DNA from: Perognathus longimembris pacificus
Lineage: Eukaryota > Chordata > Mammalia > Rodentia > Heteromyidae
Assembly (NCBI RefSeq): GCF_023159225.1
Contig: NC_063174.1
Location: 31,765,983 to 31,829,982 of the forward strand
Direction: 5' to 3'
Length of the DNA: 64,000 bases
In this document: positions 60,829 through 64,000 of the stretch, in pieces
Layout of the letters: every line of letters starts with the position of its first letter
Numbering within the stretch: position 1 is the stretch's first letter
The notes under the pieces: model-generated
Database searches by the model: none
What the model was told of the DNA's origin: nothing
Seen by the model: only the letters and a program-made list of their open reading frames with translations
Program-made: the position numbers and the translations under genes

Positions 60829-61044
60829 TAGGGTTTAAATTTAAGGGCTAGGCACTGTCCCTGAGCCTTTATGTTCAAGTCTAGCATTTTATCACTTAAG
60901 CCACAGCTCCACTTCAGCTTTTTGGGTGATTAATTGGAGCTAGGTGTCTCACAGACTTTCCCACCCGGGCTAGCTTCTAACTGTGGTCCTCAGATCTCAG
61001 CCTCCTGAGCTGAGCATTATAGGCATGAGCCACCAGCGCCTGGT
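60777..61044 (-). mobile_element. B1-ID dimer SINE with long TG/CA tail
   Basis: A (TG)26-type run (60777-60828) is directly joined to the SINE body (GCACTGTCCCTGAGCC, ACTTAAGCCACAGCTCCACT, GGTCCTCAGATCTCAGCCTC). A perfect 12-bp target duplication TGTAGAGCTACT (60765-60776 and 61045-61056) encloses both, so the microsatellite is the SINE's own 3' tail. Confidence 0.94.
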
Positions 61045-61056
61045 TGTAGAGCTACT

Positions 61057-61506
61057 TATAACACATGGTTTTGTTTGAGAGTAAGAACTGAGTAAGAACT
61101 GAGGTAAGCATTTATTTTCAATTGAATTTGAACCCACTTCTTGTAGGCTCATTTCCTGTTACTATTCCATTGCAGTGCATACCTATATTTATTGTACATA
61201 AAGTATACACTTAAATGTGTACATCCAGAAATTACTATAAGTGGTTCACACATGCATAGAATGAGGCAGGAATCACACTTTCTTTTCATCAAGACTATGC
61301 CCTCACTGGGCCAGATGACCTGAGGCTTCTTCATTCTAGGTAGTAGGTGGAGAGTCTAGATTCCATTTGATGATTGATTTCCATTGTAAAAATTATTGCC
61401 AATGGTGCTTAAAGTGAAGAAAGGCATCAAATTAAGTGCCCCAAGTGACAAATAAAATGAACTCTTGGTAGTCAAAATTTGCTAATTGAAAGAGCATTAT
61501 AAAAGG
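61057..61506. other. No recognised feature
   Basis: Unique-looking sequence. Confidence 0.5.
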
Positions 61507-61515
61507 ATAGTTTCA

Positions 61516-61735
61516 CGACTGGGAATCTGGCTTAGTGGTAGAGTGCTCGTCTTGCATGCATGCAGCCCTGGGTTTGATTCCTCTGCACCACATAAACAGA
61601 AAAAGCCAGAAGTGGTGCTGTGGCTCAAGAGGTAGAGTGCTAGCCTTGAGCAAAAAGAAACCAGGGACAGTGCTCATGCCCTGAGTCCAAACCCCAGAAC
61701 TCGCAAAACACAAAACAACAACAAAAAAAACCCAC
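61516..61735 (+). mobile_element. ID-type dimer SINE
   Basis: GACTGGGAATCTGGCTTAGT, CTGGGTTTGATTCCTCTGCA, then GTGGTGCTGTGGCTCAAGAG and an A-rich tail. A 9-bp duplication ATAGTTTCA lies at 61507-61515 and 61736-61744. Confidence 0.9.
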
Positions 61736-61744
61736 ATAGTTTCA

Positions 61745-63334
61745 AAAAAACCCACTGAAAGGATGGCAGCAAAGCCTCGAGTGTCTGTGGTAGCAGACCT
61801 TGGTGATCACAAGGTTTCCATCAGCACCACAAGATATAGGTGAGATGCACTCCAAAACACTGTTTTTCCAGAAGTATACTTATTCAAAGCGAAAGTCTGT
61901 GAACAAAGGTACGAGTCTGATAAAATGCAAAAGTTATACAGAGCTTTATTTTGCCTCAAGCATTGAAAATGAAACTGACAAGCCAGTCTGAGTAGAAGGA
62001 ACCCTTCGATCTTACAGGCTGCAACCCACAAAGTCATCCTGCCCTTGGCTCATGCTACAGGACTTACAGGGTGGGCTTCTCTGATTGATTATCTCTTCTT
62101 GCAGCTGCCTGCTCTGACTCCTGCTGATACCCAGAGCTAGCCCCAGTACTAGGACGGAACCACTCTCTCCTCCCTGGGCAGCTCCCTGCATCTGTTTCTT
62201 TGAGCTAAGCTACAGAAAAGTTGCATCAGCCGTGGTCCCAAAGGGCTCAGGTGCACACACAAAATCGCTTTTAGGTTAAAATGGAGTCACTCCGGTTTTA
62301 GACTGGCCCTTACATAAAGTATGCTTCTATACTTTGTAGCCTTGGAGTATTTTGTTGTTGTTTGTTTTACAATTTCCTGCTCTCAAGCCTCTATGAACTG
62401 AACTCCCAACACACCATAACAATGTATATTCCAAAACAATGCATACCCTGAAATATATAAGTCACATATAAGGAAATGGAGGGGAGTTGTAATTATGCCT
62501 TTATTCCTACATAGATGTGGGGACTTCCCATGATGCTATTCTTACCTGACAGGTTAGTTGATGTCATTTACCTAGAATGAAAAGGTGATGTAATTCTGGT
62601 TATGCTTCTGTAATTTGGAAATGCTGGTTGATAGAGAAAATACATGTAAAATAAAAAAGTATTGAAACCAAGAGATTGACTCATCTTAGATTTATCTTTG
62701 TATTTGTGACATTTCATGACATATATTGATATAGATTTATTATATATAGATAACCACATTTTCTTGCCTTTTCCCCCTACTTACTCATATTCATTTTTGC
62801 ATGCCCACTATTAAGAGAATCTGGTATTTCCAGGCTCTGCTTTGAGTGTTCCTCTTATTCTGCATGATCATATCTGGTCTCTAATCCATAACTAAATTAC
62901 AAGTCAATGGCTCTCAAAGCTGCATCTGTAAAGATCTCTGGTAAGCTGTATTTGACAGGCCCCCAAACATTCCACAACCTATTTGATATCTTACTGAATG
63001 TCTCTGACTCCCAAGTCCATAACATCAGTTTAAAAAACCTAGCCACATCTACACATGGACAACCTTCTCCCTTCCACATCACTTTGGTGAGCGACATCTC
63101 CCTTCTCCCAGGCTCCTACTCAGAACAGAGTGATTGCTATAGCAATCCTCTAAGTTGTGCAAGTTCTAAGTTCCTGTTTTTCCCTCAACTTAATCTCTGG
63201 CTGTCTGTACTCATTGCTAGTGTGTTATATCAGGCTACTACCTATATTATTCTGGAGCCTTTCAATCACATCCAGCCTTTAATTTTATTGTCTCCTCGGT
63301 AATCCCCCCATAAAGCTTTGAGGGCTATATATCC
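61745..63334. other. No gene recognised
   Basis: Unique-looking DNA. A 131-codon plus frame (62907-63302) has a hydrophobic C-terminal part, but I see no domain, Kozak context or splice structure to support it. Its 3' end abuts the L2 fragment. Confidence 0.45.
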
Positions 63335-63915
63335 AGACATTTCAGTCTCCTCTTTAAAATGCTTCAGTGGCTTTTCAATTTTCCTTGAGGTGAAAATGGA
63401 ACCTCATTAGCAGGATATTCTAAATGATCGGGCCTTGTCTACCTGATCAACCTGCTCTACCTTGCACAACAGATCTCAACAGTGCATTGCAGTTATAGTT
63501 CCTGGAAATTATTCTGCTCTTTATTGCTCCATCTCTCCTGCACTTCCTCTATGGCCTAAAATATCTTTGATCTCTCTTTCTTTTGGGGCCCCTTCCAGCC
63601 ATTAGCAATTCCATTTTAAAAAGTCATTTCCTTTGTAAAGTTGTCAGTAAACTCTTTGTTTTGAAGGCCTCACCTAAATAAGGTGCCCTTCTTGAGAACT
63701 CCTACACTATGAAGCTCTATGGCCCCATCACTTCTCACCTGTCACTGTGTTTACTAAGAACTGACTTGGTGTGCGGGGCATTGGGTGAGCAGCTAGACGT
63801 AGATGCAAATGTACTTTTGTGAAGCAGGCACCAAGCTCCCTTTGCATCCAGTGGAATGTTGGTCTCCTTGCCTATTTTGTTGTATTATGAGCACCTTAAG
63901 GACAGAGAATCCAAA
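63335..63915 (+). mobile_element. Old L2 LINE fragment
   Basis: TTAAAATGCTTCAGTGGCTT, GGCCTTGTCTACCTGATCAA and later TTATGAGCACCTTAAGGACA follow the order of an L2 3' region (3' end of ORF and tail). Heavily diverged; no open frame. Confidence 0.6.
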
Positions 63916-63974
63916 TTGCTTTGATTTTTACTGATACATTAGAAACAAAAGTGTAGGCTCTTTAAATTCTTTGT

Positions 63975-64000
63975 GGTATAGCTGTAACCCCTCTGTATAT
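63975..64000 (+). repeat. Possible L1 3' end, cut by window edge
   Basis: AGCTGTAACCCCTCTGTATA resembles the last bases of an L1-A-type 3'UTR (compare 50480-50500). Too short to be sure. Confidence 0.3.

Noticed and set aside
62907..63302. 131-codon plus-strand frame as a host exon
   Set aside because: No domain, splice sites or neighbouring exons seen; composition is unremarkable and an old L2 fragment abuts it.

Overview
This window is gene-poor nuclear DNA from a mammal, almost certainly a rodent. I see no intact host gene, tRNA, rRNA or bacterial-type feature. The main clue is the SINE set. Many copies carry a tRNA-derived ID-like unit (intact examples keep an A-box-like TGGCNNAGTGG and a B-box-like GGTTCGATTCC), and others join a 7SL/B1-like left half to an ID-related right half. 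Together with two LINE-1 lineages this suggests a castorimorph-type rodent (kangaroo rat or pocket mouse style). A squirrel-related lineage cannot be excluded by eye.

Layout. 1-4.4 kb: an ancient antisense L1 remnant with a recent 267-bp tandem duplication, a SINE and an MLT1-like MaLR LTR. 4.4-16.6 kb: mostly unique AT-rich DNA with scattered SINEs and microsatellites. 16.67-20.06 kb: an L1 (lineage A here) that keeps its 5'UTR, the C-terminal third of ORF2 and its 3'UTR but lacks ORF1 and the first ~830 codons of ORF2. 20.1-35.4 kb: a four-level nest. A B1-ID SINE was split by a betaretrovirus-like provirus (two LTRs of about 390 bp, 6-bp target duplication, Lys-type primer site, gag, dUTPase/protease, pol and env all decayed). 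The provirus is split inside its integrase region by a nearly complete L1 (lineage B), whose ORF2 is interrupted by another SINE.

35.4-45 kb: a truncated L1-A, a full-length processed pseudogene of CAPZA1 (actin capping protein alpha-1) with target-site duplication and poly(A), a C-terminal relic of the DNA polymerase iota gene (POLI), and an L1-A with a classic twin-priming 5' inversion. 45-53.3 kb: SINEs, L1 3' ends and unique DNA. 53.34-60.08 kb: a nearly full-length L1-B on the minus strand with a SINE in ORF1. 60-64 kb: SINEs, one with a long TG/CA tail, and an old L2 fragment.

Nothing here acts together as a pathway; the history is successive insertion and decay. The strongest observations are the nest, the internally deleted L1 with an unexplained T-rich block, the coexistence of two L1 lineages with different UTRs, a 14-residue (two-heptad) duplication in an L1 ORF1 coiled coil, and the nearly open CAPZA1 retrocopy. 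Family names rest on recognition by eye; no database search was run.
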